A stretch of DNA of 56,800 nucleotides from Nostocales cyanobacterium LEGE 12452. Lineage in GTDB: Bacteria > Cyanobacteriota > Cyanobacteriia > Cyanobacteriales > Nostocaceae. The stretch covers positions 1 to 56,800 of the forward strand of contig JADEXV010000016.1 in the NCBI GenBank assembly GCA_015206945.1, given 5' to 3'. The stretch's first letter is position 1. Every line of letters starts with the position of its first letter. The translations under genes and the position numbers were made by a program. The notes under the pieces were generated by a model, which did no database searches, had not been told where the DNA came from, and saw only the letters and a list, made by a program, of their open reading frames with translations. Positions 47,749-56,687 of the stretch are shown piece after piece.

Positions 47749-48936
47749 ATGACTAGTATTTCTGCATCATCAATCAAGCTACATCGAGAGCAATTTCCGG
47801 CTTTAGCGAATAAGACTTATTTCAATTATGGGGGACAAGGACCGATGCCTCAAAGGGCAATGGATGCGATCGCCCAAACTCAAGCTTATGTTCAGGAAAT
47901 AGGCCCCTTTGGTAATGAGGCATATAGCTGGATAGCGCCCCAGACTCAAGCTGCTAGAGTTGCGATCGCTTCGGAGTTACATGCACCATCTGAAACGATT
48001 ACCCTCACCCAAAATGTCACTGTTGGCTGTAATATCGCCATGTGGGGCATTGAATGGCGTGCTGGCGACCATCTGCTACTCTCAGACTGCGAACACCCAG
48101 GCGTAATTGCTACAGCCCAGGAAATCTCGCGGAGATTCGCTGTAGAAGTTACTACCTGTCCTCTAAAAGCAACTTTAAATGAGGGCGATCCGGTAGAAGT
48201 TATTGTCCAGCATTTGCGTCCCAATACCCGTCTTGTGATCTTGAGTCATGTTTTCTGGAATACTGGTCAAGTTTTACCTCTTGATAAAATTGCCGAAGTA
48301 TGCAGGAATAATCGTTCTTTTTTGTTGATAGATGCTGCCCAATCTGCTGGTTTATTGCCTTTAAACTTGACTGAATTGGGAGTAGATTTTTATGCTTTCA
48401 CTGGTCATAAATGGTTATGTGGTCCTGCGGGTGCTGGTGGCTTGTATGTTCGGCCAGAAGCACGAGACAGCCTAAAACCTACATTTATTGGCTTGAATGG
48501 TGTTGTTGTAGATAGTCAATCTCAACCTGTGGATTGGCTTCCAGATGGGCGACGATACGAAGTGTCTACATTAGCTTATCCGTTGTATCTTGGTTTAAAA
48601 GAAGCGATCGCAATTCATCAGCAATGGGGAACGTCGCAGGAACGTTATGAGCAAATTTGCCATAACAGTGAGTATCTCTGGCGACAATTGAAAGCGTTAC
48701 CAGATATTAAATGTTTGCGAACTTCCCCACCCGAAAGCGGTATAGTCTCCTTTCAACTTGAAAATAATCAACCTCAAGCTAATTTGAAGTTGGTAAAATT
48801 TTTGGACTCACAAAGGATATTAACTCGGACAATTGCCGATCCTAGCTGTATACGTGTTACCGTTCATTACTTTACTTTAGAATCGGAAATCGACTTATTG
48901 ATTGAGGCGATTCAAAGTTTTTGCAAAATTAATTAA
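47749..48936 (+). CDS. Class V aminotransferase / cysteine desulfurase-like PLP enzyme (possible C-DES)
   Basis: A 395-residue PLP enzyme of aminotransferase class V. FNYGGQGPMPQRAMDAIAQ is the substrate-side N-terminal motif, LLIDAAQSAGLLPLNLTELG holds the PLP-binding Asp and Gln, and FTGHKWLCGPAGAGGLYV holds the Schiff-base Lys (about residue 223). The family includes cysteine desulfurases and cyanobacterial cystine/cysteine C-S lyase (C-DES); the flexible Cys loop of true IscS/SufS-type desulfurases is not evident, which favours C-DES. The ATG at 47749 has no strong ribosome-binding site. It lies between the HIT gene and a glycosyltransferase, with no clear functional link. Confidence 0.85.
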   Translation: MTSISASSIKLHREQFPALANKTYFNYGGQGPMPQRAMDAIAQTQAYVQEIGPFGNEAYSWIAPQTQAARVAIASELHAPSETITLTQNVTVGCNIAMWGIEWRAGDHLLLSDCEHPGVIATAQEISRRFAVEVTTCPLKATLNEGDPVEVIVQHLRPNTRLVILSHVFWNTGQVLPLDKIAEVCRNNRSFLLIDAAQSAGLLPLNLTELGVDFYAFTGHKWLCGPAGAGGLYVRPEARDSLKPTFIGLNGVVVDSQSQPVDWLPDGRRYEVSTLAYPLYLGLKEAIAIHQQWGTSQERYEQICHNSEYLWRQLKALPDIKCLRTSPPESGIVSFQLENNQPQANLKLVKFLDSQRILTRTIADPSCIRVTVHYFTLESEIDLLIEAIQSFCKIN

Positions 48937-48937
48937 A

Positions 48938-49003
48938 AGTTAGGAGTTACAAGTCTAGAAATTATGATTTTAACTTCTAACTCCTAACTCCTAACTCCTA
49001 ACT
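48938..49003. repeat. CTAACTC heptad repeats with inverted first copy, before the glycosyltransferase start
   Basis: AGTTAGGAGTTA (48938-48949) and, after a spacer, CTAACTCCTAACTCCTAACT (tandem CTAACTC units, up to about 49003) are mutually complementary. The array ends 5 bases before the ATG at 49009 and occupies the place of a ribosome-binding site. Confidence 0.7.
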
Positions 49004-49008
49004 TAAAA

Positions 49009-50091
49009 ATGGAACGCCCAATTTTATATTTAGCAATAACTAACCACGGCTTTGGTCATGCTACCCGCACGGCTTCTGTAGCTGCAACAATTCAAAAGTT
49101 ATGTCCAGAAATTCTGTTAATTGTGGTGAGTACTGCCCCACGCTGGTTGCTAGAGTGCTATATAGAAGGCGATTTTATCTATCGTCCTCGTGCATTTGAT
49201 TTGGGTGTGGTGCAAACAGATAGTTTGACAATGGACAAAGTAGCGACTTTAGAAAAGTTGCTGGATATTAAGAAGCATCAAAATTCGCTGATTGCCTCAG
49301 AAGTGAATTTTATCCGTCAAAATCGCGTTAATCTTATTTTGGCAGATATTCCCTTCCTCGCTCCTGGGTTTGCCAAAGCGGCAAATATTCCCTGCTGGAT
49401 GATGAGTAACTTTGGCTGGGACTTTATCTACCGGGATTGGGGAGGTGAATTTAACGCAGTTGCAGATTGGATTAGTGATTGGTACTCAAAGTGCGATCGC
49501 CTGTTTCGTCTTCCTTTCCACGAATCAATGCCAGCTTTTAATAATATCACCGATGTCGGCTTAACAGGCGGTTCCCCCCGTCACTCTGGTGATGGTTTAC
49601 GCTCTATTTGGGGAATAACTGCACCAGTAGAAAAAACTATTTTGTTGACCTTTGGCGGGTTGGGTTTACAGCAAATTCCTTATGATAACCTACAGCGATT
49701 TCCAGATTGGCAATTTATCGTATTCGATCAGTCTGCCCCTGATTTACCTAATTTAGTGAAAATTAATGACCGCAAATACCGTCCTGTAGATTTTATGCCT
49801 CTTTGTGCGCGAGTCGTCTCTAAACCTGGTTATAGTACTTTTTCGGAAGCCACAATACTAGGAGTACCAATTGTCACTATACCGCGTGAAGACTTTGCCG
49901 AAGCAACTTTTATAGTAGAAGGCATAACTAATTATAATCAGCATCAAATCATCACCCCATCTGAGTTTTTTCAAGAGACTTGGAATTTTCTCCATGAGTT
50001 ACCCCAACCTCCAAGGCAATCTCAACCAATTGCTAAAGATGGTAATAAAGCGATCGCTCAAGCTGTTATTAATTATTTACAGATAAAATAA
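49009..50091 (+). CDS. Glycosyltransferase-like protein (GT28/MurG-like fold)
   Basis: A 360-residue protein. The N-terminus YLAITNHGFGHATRTASVAA is the G-x-G-H-x-x-R motif of GT-B enzymes related to MurG and to the N-terminal part of plant arabinokinase. The C-terminal half has LLTFGGLGLQQIPYDN and SKPGYSTFSEATILGVPIVT, the nucleotide-sugar-binding pattern (K-P-G-x-x-T-x-x-E). No membrane segment is present. Donor and acceptor are unknown. ATG 49009 follows a CTAACTC heptad array with no Shine-Dalgarno, so translation initiation may be weak or leaderless. Confidence 0.82.
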   Translation: MERPILYLAITNHGFGHATRTASVAATIQKLCPEILLIVVSTAPRWLLECYIEGDFIYRPRAFDLGVVQTDSLTMDKVATLEKLLDIKKHQNSLIASEVNFIRQNRVNLILADIPFLAPGFAKAANIPCWMMSNFGWDFIYRDWGGEFNAVADWISDWYSKCDRLFRLPFHESMPAFNNITDVGLTGGSPRHSGDGLRSIWGITAPVEKTILLTFGGLGLQQIPYDNLQRFPDWQFIVFDQSAPDLPNLVKINDRKYRPVDFMPLCARVVSKPGYSTFSEATILGVPIVTIPREDFAEATFIVEGITNYNQHQIITPSEFFQETWNFLHELPQPPRQSQPIAKDGNKAIAQAVINYLQIK

Positions 50092-50307
50092 AGTTATTGA
50101 AAACAATATCAATCTAATAATGCGCTCTCTAACCATAGATAAATAAATCTACGTCTCAAGAATACAACTTACAGATGTTAGCTGACTTCAGAAAGATTTA
50201 TAATAACCATACTCAATTTAGCGCTCAATCAATGGTAAAGCAACGACCAAATCACGCAGATTGAACTACTAACTAGATTTTACTGTCATCAATAATTACT
50301 GTTTCAA

Positions 50308-50721
50308 ATGACTCACTACCAGAAGTTACTAAAAATTTCCACCACTGGCAAATCTTTTTACAACATCACGGCAAAAATTGCAGCCGCAGTTGCAGAATCG
50401 GGAGTTGAAACTGGTCTTTGCACTTTATTTTTACGCCATACCTCAGCCAGCTTAGTTATCCAAGAAAATGCCGATCCTGATGTTCTTGTGGATCTAGCTA
50501 ATTTTATGTCAAAACTCGTGCCAGAATCAGGCAAATATATCCATGATGCAGAAGGCCCCGATGATATGCCAGCACATATTCGTACTGCACTCACCCACAC
50601 TTCTGAACATATCCCCATTAATCGCGGCCACTTAGTACTAGGAACTTGGCAGGGAATTTATATTTGGGAACACCGCCAACGCAGTCATTCCAGAGAATTG
50701 GTTGTTCACATTTCTGGATAG
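50308..50721 (+). CDS. YjbQ family protein (UPF0047, secondary thiamine-phosphate synthase)
   Basis: A 137-residue single-domain protein. The family motifs are clear: GLCTLFLRHTSASLVIQENAD, HDAEGPDDMPAHIRTALTHT, and GTWQGIYIWEHR followed by H-x-R-E-L-V-V. YjbQ proteins form trimers and have a weak thiamine-phosphate synthase activity in E. coli; their real role is unknown. The length is complete. The ATG at 50308 has no obvious ribosome-binding site. It stands alone with about 220 and 290 bases of AT-rich DNA around it. Confidence 0.88.
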   Translation: MTHYQKLLKISTTGKSFYNITAKIAAAVAESGVETGLCTLFLRHTSASLVIQENADPDVLVDLANFMSKLVPESGKYIHDAEGPDDMPAHIRTALTHTSEHIPINRGHLVLGTWQGIYIWEHRQRSHSRELVVHISG

Positions 50722-50968
50722 CCGATTCTCAAGTTTTATTGAAGGTGTGGTTTTGTAGAGTTTAAATACTCTGGTTATAATGTCTACCTTTTGGATATAA
50801 TCTCCTAAAATCACGGTGATATGCATTAAAAAATACCGCCTTGATAAATTTTTCATCACGATTATTGATGCAAAACTAACCAGATATGCATTAAATAGTT
50901 CGTGTATATTTGTAAATCAAAAAGTTAAGTTTATTTGTGATTATTAAAGAATCAGCTTATGCCAATAT

Positions 50969-50987
50969 ACACTAATATTTAGTGTAA
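50969..50987. promoter_or_regulatory. Inverted repeat TACACTAA-N3-TTAGTGTA upstream of 51012
   Basis: TACACTAA (50969-50976) and TTAGTGTA (50980-50987) form a perfect palindrome 24 bases before the ATG at 51012. CAGCTTA and TAAGCTG overlap its edges as a second possible pairing. Its position suits an operator; no regulator can be named. Confidence 0.45.
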
Positions 50988-51011
50988 GCTGTCTGGGCTA
51001 TTACTATTACT

Positions 51012-51761
51012 ATGAAGCAAGAACTAACACCAACTAATACTTTTCAAATTATTGATGAAATCCTTGCCCAGCAGTCTGTTAACTTATTGTCACTTAGTCC
51101 TCAAAAAACATTAATTACCAGCTTTACAGAATTGGGAAATTTGATTGCGGAACAAAATACCGACATTCAATTTACCACAACTATTCAAGGAACTCTCGAA
51201 AGCATAGTCCGTACTCAATTGCAAAACTTCCCAGAAAACATCTTCTGGGATTTTGATTTTCTGGTAAGTAGTATGCTTAGACAGGCTTTAAACGCAGATG
51301 AGGGCGCTATTGCGTTCTTAAAGGTTTTTGGTGAAAAGATGGTTTTTCTAACAGAGATGTTCGGCAATAAAACGGAAATGCGCTTTCGTTATGTTCATGA
51401 TTTTATGTATGGGTTTGAGTGGGCAAGATGGGTACAAAAAGAGCCACAAAAACGCGCACATATAGAGCCTTTTTGTCTGGTGTTTTTGGATTATTTGCTC
51501 GTCAAAGGTCAGGAACTTTTACAACGTATTAAGCATGACCAGGTCGTATCTTATAAACTATGTGAGACGGGCTACCGCAATCCCTTCACTTTTTCTCGCG
51601 AACCAGAAGATGAATACCGTCTGCTAACTTATCTTGCTGAAGAACAACTTATTCCAGTAGCAGTATGGGACTGGAACGCTTGCCCTGTATGGAATAAACC
51701 TTTTCAGGAAATGCGCCAGCAATTAGCATTAAAATTAAATATTCAACCACAGAGACGGTGA
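51012..51761 (+). CDS. Conserved protein of unknown function
   Basis: A 249-residue soluble, mostly helical protein. No known domain was recognised. Distinct features are WDFDFLVSSMLRQAL, FRYVHDFMYGFEWARWVQ with several aromatic and charged residues, and near the C-terminus KLCETGYRNPFTFSREPEDE and VAVWDWNACPVWN. Codon use and HIP1 content fit a native gene. It is followed 32 bases later by the Nif3-like gene in the same direction, so the pair may be co-transcribed. A palindrome lies just upstream. Confidence 0.7.
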   Translation: MKQELTPTNTFQIIDEILAQQSVNLLSLSPQKTLITSFTELGNLIAEQNTDIQFTTTIQGTLESIVRTQLQNFPENIFWDFDFLVSSMLRQALNADEGAIAFLKVFGEKMVFLTEMFGNKTEMRFRYVHDFMYGFEWARWVQKEPQKRAHIEPFCLVFLDYLLVKGQELLQRIKHDQVVSYKLCETGYRNPFTFSREPEDEYRLLTYLAEEQLIPVAVWDWNACPVWNKPFQEMRQQLALKLNIQPQRR

Positions 51762-51793
51762 GTAGTAATTAAAAATTGCTAAAGAAAATAATT

Positions 51794-52582
51794 ATGAAAA
51801 TTGTTGATTTAATTAGTTGGTTTGAAGCATGGGCTAATCCCGCTTGGTGTGAAAGCTGGGATAATTGTGGCTGGCAAATTGAACCAGGAGTTTTGCAGGA
51901 AGAAACACGGGTTTTGGTTTGTTTAACGCCGACTTTGGCGGTAATGCAGGAAGCGATCGCAGAAAATGCTAATCTAATATTCGCCCATCACCCCTTAATT
52001 TTTAATCCTCTCAAATCTTTACGCACTGGTGAAGCGATCGCGGAAATGGTACGGTTAGCCTTTACCCACAATATTGGTATTTACACTGCTCACACGAACT
52101 TTGACCAAGTGCAAGATGGGACTGCTGACGTTTTAGCTCAGATTTTAGAACTCAAAGAAGTTACTCCCATACAACTTACACAAGGAGGATTAGGATATGG
52201 TCGTGTTGGTTTGCTAGAGCCATTTATGACATTACAGGAATTACTTGCAAGCATTCAAACCCGACTTGCTCCCCCTAATTTGATTTTTTCCCCAAGTGCT
52301 GATTTACAGCAAACAATTTCACGAGTTGCCGTTTTAGGGGGTTCGGGGGCTAGTTACATTTCAGCCGTTGCCAAAACTGGTGCTCAAGTTTATCTGACTT
52401 CTGACTGTAAATTTCATCAGTTTCAAGAAAGCCGCGATCGCAATCTCATTTTAATCGATGCTGGACATTACGCTACCGAACGTCCAGCTTGCGATCGCTT
52501 GGTGCAAAAATTCCAGTCTTTAAACTTAGGCTGGGTACAATTAAGTCAAAAAGATGAAGATTTCCGCCAGTTTTTTGCTTGA
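51794..52582 (+). CDS. Nif3-like dinuclear metal center hexameric protein
   Basis: A 262-residue Nif3/DUF34 protein. Metal-binding motifs are visible: ESWDNCGWQIE near the N-terminus, FAHHPLIFNPLKSL (H-H pair), IYTAHTNFDQVQDGTADVLA and the C-terminal DAGHYATERPACDRL (H and E). The family forms toroidal hexamers and has been linked to GTP cyclohydrolase-type and metal-related functions, but its activity is unsettled. The ATG at 51794 (MKIVDLISWF) is preferred over an in-frame TTG at 51776. Confidence 0.9.
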   Translation: MKIVDLISWFEAWANPAWCESWDNCGWQIEPGVLQEETRVLVCLTPTLAVMQEAIAENANLIFAHHPLIFNPLKSLRTGEAIAEMVRLAFTHNIGIYTAHTNFDQVQDGTADVLAQILELKEVTPIQLTQGGLGYGRVGLLEPFMTLQELLASIQTRLAPPNLIFSPSADLQQTISRVAVLGGSGASYISAVAKTGAQVYLTSDCKFHQFQESRDRNLILIDAGHYATERPACDRLVQKFQSLNLGWVQLSQKDEDFRQFFA

Positions 52583-52831
52583 TTGCTGATGCTTGTCGAA
52601 AAAATTTTGTATTTTAATTTTTTTAAAACATTCAGTTTCTCAACATTGATGTTGACAATTTCTATGCCCTTTTATCTCTGTATATTAATAGACGGAGTAT
52701 ATAAAAATCATATTGTGATGTAAATCACTGATTAAGCGTAATACTAATCACACAGTATTAATGTTTCATATCAATTAGTAATAAAGGAAAATGTTCCACA
52801 CTAGACCTAATAATTTGCTCACTCTGCCCTA

Positions 52832-53053
52832 ATGATGATTCGCACAATTATTGCATCTGCTTTCCAGACTGGATATCTTAGTGTTGAATCTGAGGGTTTA
52901 CTCCAGCAGGTGCTAGCCACTAAATGCTATCAGTCAGAGGATTTGCCAGACCTAGCAGCTCTATACGATGCAGTTCGCGCAGGAAAAATTAAACGAGAAG
53001 CATCCTCGTCGAACGTGCTTATAGAATTTCCCTTACCACATAAATCCTCCTGA
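52832..53053 (+). CDS. Small conserved cyanobacterial protein
   Basis: A 73-residue protein: MMIRTIIASAFQTGYLSVES, then EGLLQQVLATKCYQSEDLPD and LAALYDAVRAGKIKREA. The pattern R-T-I-I-x-x-A-x-x-T-G-Y-L-S-V-E-x-E-x-x-L followed by a short helical half ending in G-x-I/V-K recurs in many short Nostoc proteins, which I know only as hypothetical. It is soluble, without Cys clusters or a membrane helix. Two adjacent ATGs (52832 and 52835) are possible starts. Confidence 0.65.
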   Translation: MMIRTIIASAFQTGYLSVESEGLLQQVLATKCYQSEDLPDLAALYDAVRAGKIKREASSSNVLIEFPLPHKSS

Positions 53054-53631
53054 GACTTCTGGAGTAGAATTTTCTCATGGTCTTTTCCCTCTACCTCTTC
53101 CCTTACGCTGTTGCCTTTTTTCAAGCAAAAACTTGAAAAACTCAAAACTATTTGGGTGTTGTTGTTGAAAAGCATCAAGGTCAGCAAGAGAATGAGTTAA
53201 GATCAGATACAAGTGGGTAAAAGTAAAGCCAAGTCCCCGGACTTCCCAGTAATGCCAATGATTAAAAGTAGGCAAGTTAAACAACCACAATCAACGATTG
53301 TTTTGGAGTATTCTTTATTACATAATGGTAAGAATGACTCACCAAGAAATATAAACCTGGTTAGGACAGGTACCGAATTGTTTGACTTCTACAGAAGTAG
53401 ACATTCCCTAGAATAAGCCGGAGAGAGATTGAATTCATTGCTGGAGCAACCATTGAATTATGACCCAACATTATCCTGATATTTTGACAACCACAAGCAA
53501 ATGTTAGGATTGGGTTATGAAGGGTACTTGTTCTGAACAGTGAAATTAACCTCTTAAAGGTGTAATGTAATGGGGTAGAACCCAGATTTTTACAGGTTTA
53601 ACTACGTTGTTTAAAAAGGCAGAAACAGTAC
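53054..53631. other. 578-base stretch without a supportable gene
   Basis: Two overlapping open frames (53075-53290 minus; 53213-53416 plus) have no recognised motifs and no convincing start. The minus frame ends in a polybasic, repeat-like RKGRGRGKR. The rest contains the promoter of the DUF6679 gene. Confidence 0.4.
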
Positions 53632-53943
53632 ATGCTACACCGCAAGATTTATCAACTCTGTTGCGATGGGCGCGAGGTATGTGTTTTCTTGCGGGACCAG
53701 CAACGCTGGATTGAACGCGCCCGCATCATAGACATAGAGGGAGATTTAGTGACCCTACGCTATGAAACAGAAGAAGAGGACGAAGTTTGTTCTTGGGAAG
53801 AAATGGTTCGCCTCGAGAGCATTGGTGCTGTAACGCAAAAATTGGCTTCAGTACCGCGCGGAAATGTAGAACCTCTGATGACTGAAGATTGTCCCGAAGC
53901 AGAGCGCATCCACAACCGTTACACTGACTCGAATCCAGAATAA
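53632..53943 (+). CDS. Small conserved cyanobacterial protein (DUF6679-like)
   Basis: A 103-residue protein: MLHRKIYQLCCDGREVCVFL, then RDQQRWIERARIIDIEGDLV and TLRYETEEEDEVCSWEEMVR. It is highly conserved-looking in Nostocaceae, with a small beta-barrel-like N-terminal half and an acidic stretch. Three cysteines (C10, C11 and C17) cluster near the N-terminus. I believe it corresponds to DUF6679 and know no function. A heptad repeat begins 6 bases after the stop. Confidence 0.75.
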   Translation: MLHRKIYQLCCDGREVCVFLRDQQRWIERARIIDIEGDLVTLRYETEEEDEVCSWEEMVRLESIGAVTQKLASVPRGNVEPLMTEDCPEAERIHNRYTDSNPE

Positions 53944-53948
53944 TTCCG

Positions 53949-54015
53949 TGCTGAGTGCTCAGTGCTGAGTAACAAATCCTAACTTAGCATTAAGCATTCA
54001 GGACTCAGAATTAGA
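53949..54015. repeat. Heptad repeats joining two convergent genes
   Basis: GTGCTGAGTGCTCAGTGCTG (53949-53968) is followed by degenerate CTAACTTAGCATTAAGCATT and then CAGGACTCAGAATT (54000-54013), the last inside the coding sequence of the minus-strand gene: its C-terminal S-N-S-E-S-stop is read from this repeat. Confidence 0.7.
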
Positions 54016-55671
54016 TAAGCCTTCAAAGGCAGGACAGTAACCTTCGAGAGTTACCTTAAAGTTATACAACGGGGAAGCTGGGTTCCAACACCGCTGCCCC
54101 CTTTGGTGTCGGCAAGTACCACAACAGTCTACATCAGTCCATGTATAGCGATCGCTGTTTTGGTTGAGCAGTTCTCGTTGAGACAATCCCCTTAATACTA
54201 TTTCTTCCCCTTGCCAACGAGCTTCGATTAAACCAGTATCGGCAAATTGCCGCCAACGCGGATCCGCAGTAATCACATTGGGTAGGGTGATTGTGATTAC
54301 TGTTCCTAACTCTGTCAGTTCGCCTTCGTAGTTAGTCTCTGGGGCTGCTGGTTGTAAAAATGTGTCGCCGATGGGCAGTTCTACTAAGGTATCAGCCGCC
54401 GGGGAATGTATATGGTAGCGATTTTGCAACTCTTCTAAGCTCGTCAAGTCTGCCAAGTAGGCAGGAGAGCCGTGGACAAAAACGACGTGCTGGGGTCGCA
54501 AATTATGAATTAGCTGCGTAGTACCAGGGCCATCACTATGTTGAGCTAAGAGATAGCTTTCAACAGTGGTAGGCGCTAAATATTCTTTGTTAACTTTTAT
54601 ATCAATTTTTTCTGGTAGGAGAATCAGCCAAGGGCCCGTGTCTAATTGGCAGTGTTCGCCTAAATCAGATGTCGAGTCGGTGAGGACAATACAAGGTGAC
54701 TTGCCTACACTGGAGCGATGTTCTGATTGTAATCGACGCACGCGGGGACGTACCCGTTCATCCCAAAACAAGGGTTGATGGCGGGCGAAATTTTGCACTG
54801 ATGGGGGGAGATGGGGTAGAAGTTCGAGGTATGCATCACACCCAGTGGCGACAGCACCATCTACCCAGATATCTAAATCTCGTCCGGTGAAGTGGTGATG
54901 CGATCGCAAGAGCATTAATAATTCTTGACCCAATCCTAAAGCTGGGGTGGGAAGAATTACAGAACAATGGTCAGCGATCGCTCGATTAATTCGCTCGGCT
55001 AGTTGATTTTCTTGGTTACGGCGATGAGGATGACGGGATGTGCCATAACTACCTTCAATGATTAGCACATCCAAGTCTAAGCCCCGCAGTTCCTCTAAAC
55101 GCAAACCTTCTACCAGCCGGGAGTTTGATAAGAAAAAGTCCCCTGTATACAGTAACTTGTAAGTACGCTGCTGGGTGGTGTAGGTCAGGAGAATTGCCAC
55201 TGCCCCTGGTAAATGCCCTGCGGGAAATAATTCTGCCACCAAACCATCTTGAAATTCCACTGGCGATCGCAACGGCAAGGCATGACAAAATTGGGAAATT
55301 TTCTCAGGGTCTTCGTCTAGCCAATTCAGCGGTAGTAACTTGCTAGTCACCTCACTACCATAAATAGGTAACTTGGGAAAAGCTTTATGCAGTGCCAGTA
55401 AGCCCTTGGCGTGATCTGGGTGGGCATGACTAATCAAAACTAAATCTGCTGGTAGGGGCGAACTAGTTCCACGTCCCGATTTAGTAAGCCCCTTAGCCAG
55501 CGATGAAATATCATCCAAACCACAATCCAATAAGATCCGGTGTGGGCCCATTTTCACCAATAAACACACGCCCTCGTTGTCATGCTGGACACTATAGGGC
55601 AAACATTCTAATTCACTACCCGCCTCCGCAGCATCTACGCGAGAGGATGCCGACAGATTATCCCTCATGCT
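53998..55671 (-). CDS. Beta-CASP metallo-beta-lactamase-fold hydrolase
   Basis: A 557-residue MBL-fold protein. The zinc motif LISHAHPDHAKGL (H-x-H-x-D-H) is at about residues 80-92. Further ligands are GHLPGAVAILLTY and YTGDFFLSNSR, and the beta-CASP part has IIEGSYGTSRHPHRRNQENQ and an FVHGSPAYL-type final histidine. This is the core of RNA-processing nucleases such as CPSF-73 or RNase J. The C-terminus carries a cysteine-rich CCGTCRHQRGQRCWNP, a possible zinc ribbon. The ATG at 55671 is preferred, because GGAGGAG lies 5 bases upstream; a TTG at 55728 would extend it by 19 residues. The last residues SNSES are repeat-derived. Confidence 0.87.
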   Translation of the reverse strand, partial: SMRDNLSASSRVDAAEAGSELECLPYSVQHDNEGVCLLVKMGPHRILLDCGLDDISSLAKGLTKSGRGTSSPLPADLVLISHAHPDHAKGLLALHKAFPKLPIYGSEVTSKLLPLNWLDEDPEKISQFCHALPLRSPVEFQDGLVAELFPAGHLPGAVAILLTYTTQQRTYKLLYTGDFFLSNSRLVEGLRLEELRGLDLDVLIIEGSYGTSRHPHRRNQENQLAERINRAIADHCSVILPTPALGLGQELLMLLRSHHHFTGRDLDIWVDGAVATGCDAYLELLPHLPPSVQNFARHQPLFWDERVRPRVRRLQSEHRSSVGKSPCIVLTDSTSDLGEHCQLDTGPWLILLPEKIDIKVNKEYLAPTTVESYLLAQHSDGPGTTQLIHNLRPQHVVFVHGSPAYLADLTSLEELQNRYHIHSPAADTLVELPIGDTFLQPAAPETNYEGELTELGTVITITLPNVITADPRWRQFADTGLIEARWQGEEIVLRGLSQRELLNQNSDRYTWTDVDCCGTCRHQRGQRCWNPASPLYNFKVTLEGYCPAFEGLSNSES

Positions 55672-55815
55672 CTCCTCCCCTCCAACCTCATCATCATGGA
55701 CATATCCCAAAAGCCAAAAGTTACACAAATTTTGGTTTTGTGACTTAGGGGTAAGTTTTATCGTGCGCCCCTACACCCTGAGAATACGGATTTTTGATTG
55801 GGGAGGACGCCTGCA

Positions 55816-55835
55816 CCGAACCCGCACTGGTTCGG
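55816..55835. repeat. CCGAACC/GGTTCGG hairpin
   Basis: CCGAACC (55816-55822) pairs with GGTTCGG (55829-55835), loop CGCACT. It lies between the beta-CASP gene and the small NdhP-like gene. There is no T-run; it is probably a dispersed palindrome rather than a terminator. Confidence 0.4.
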
Positions 55836-55970
55836 AAAGGTGGGCTAACGAGAAGCTATCAAACTAGGAGCTACAGCAGTTTGCCTCTGGTTTCTTTTCC
55901 CTTTACAAGTTTTGAGCGCTCTTAGCCAACTCACCCTCCGGGAAGTCGATCGAGCGTCTACAGATTTATC

Positions 55971-56093
55971 TCAATGTGCGGAGCCATTGCCATGATAGTT
56001 ATCTGAATCATAGAATCCGTTTTTGGTGCCAAAAAATAGGCACGAAACTGTAAATATAACTGTTAATCCAGCTAGAATCAGCTTTACATCCAT
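55971..56093 (-). CDS. 40-residue single-helix membrane protein, NdhP-like
   Basis: The minus-strand ATG at 56093 opens 40 codons: MDVKLILAGLTVIFTVSCLF, then FGTKNGFYDSDNYHGNGSAH and TGA (55971-55973). One membrane helix is followed by a polar tail with F-G-T-K-N-G-F-Y-D-S-D-N-Y-H-G-N-G, far too ordered for a chance frame. AAGGG lies 11 bases upstream. The layout matches NdhP, the small single-helix subunit of cyanobacterial NDH-1L, and the plant relative NDF6, as I remember them; that assignment needs a search. It is too short for most gene finders' default cut-offs. Confidence 0.65.
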   Translation of the reverse strand: MDVKLILAGLTVIFTVSCLFFGTKNGFYDSDNYHGNGSAH

Positions 56094-56506
56094 TTGTCTG
56101 CTGCCCTTTACTCAAAGACTTTCCTATATTAATTTAGTGCTTCCGCAATCAAACGGAATCACTAGAAAATCTTTACTATGCTTATATGGATTGGGCAATA
56201 GGTAAATTTACCGCAATCAGTCAGATTGTAGAACCTTTCGGTCAAGCTGTCTATCCATCTAGATGTAAAGCAATATGACAGCAGGAGCAATTTTCTACAG
56301 CCCGTAAAAATCCTCATCTAGAATCGCTCAATCCATAATTGCAAATCGCGATCGTATAGCGGGTTAGGCATTTCTCAGATCAACTCCTAGTTTCTCATTC
56401 GATTGTAGCGATGAAAGCGATCGCACTTAGAGCCAAGGCGAATGGAATTGCTTGCAGTACAGTGCATGAACGCGGCTACACAGGTACGAATAACGAATTA
56501 TCTAGT
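56094..56506. other. Intergenic DNA before the IS1380 fragment
   Basis: No gene was recognised. The plus-strand ATG at 56411 opens a frame that later enters the IS1380 homology, but its first 30 residues do not look like a transposase. Two GCGATCGC/CGCGATCG sites occur. Confidence 0.4.
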
Positions 56507-56674
56507 TTGCACTCGAAAGAACCACGACAAATTATTTTAGATTTAGATGTAACTGATGACTTAGTTCATGGAAATCAGGAGCAAGTTTTCTTCAATACTT
56601 ATCATGGAGGATATTGTTATGCGCCACTTTATATTTTTTGTGGGAAACACTTATTGGCAGCAAAACTTGTAAAT
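56507..56674 (+). pseudogene. Internal fragment of an IS1380-family transposase
   Basis: The frame reads HSKEPRQIILDLDVTDDLVH, then GNQEQVFFNTYHGGYCYAPL and YIFCGKHLLAAKL. The I-I-L-D-L-D-x-T-D-D-x-x-H-G-x-Q-E block and Y-C-Y-x-P-L-Y-I-F-C-G are diagnostic of IS1380 transposases and include the first catalytic Asp. Both ends of the transposase are missing: it stops abruptly at the AGGACTTACGCA sequence at 56676. Confidence 0.75.
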
Positions 56675-56675
56675 T

Positions 56676-56687
56676 AGGACTTACGCA
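56676..56687. mobile_element. Terminal-repeat-like AGGACTTACGCA at the IS1380 break
   Basis: AGGACTTACGCA equals 12 of the 13 terminal bases of the MITE at 17091-17214. It sits exactly where the IS1380 homology ends, so a second element of this group probably starts here. Its other end was not found before the window edge. Confidence 0.5.

Noticed and set aside
53075..53416. Two overlapping frames on opposite strands
   Set aside because: Neither has a family match that I know, a good start, or clear codon bias; left as unassigned.
56023..56205. 60-codon frame on the plus strand
   Set aside because: It overlaps the convincing 40-codon small membrane gene on the minus strand and has no protein-like features.
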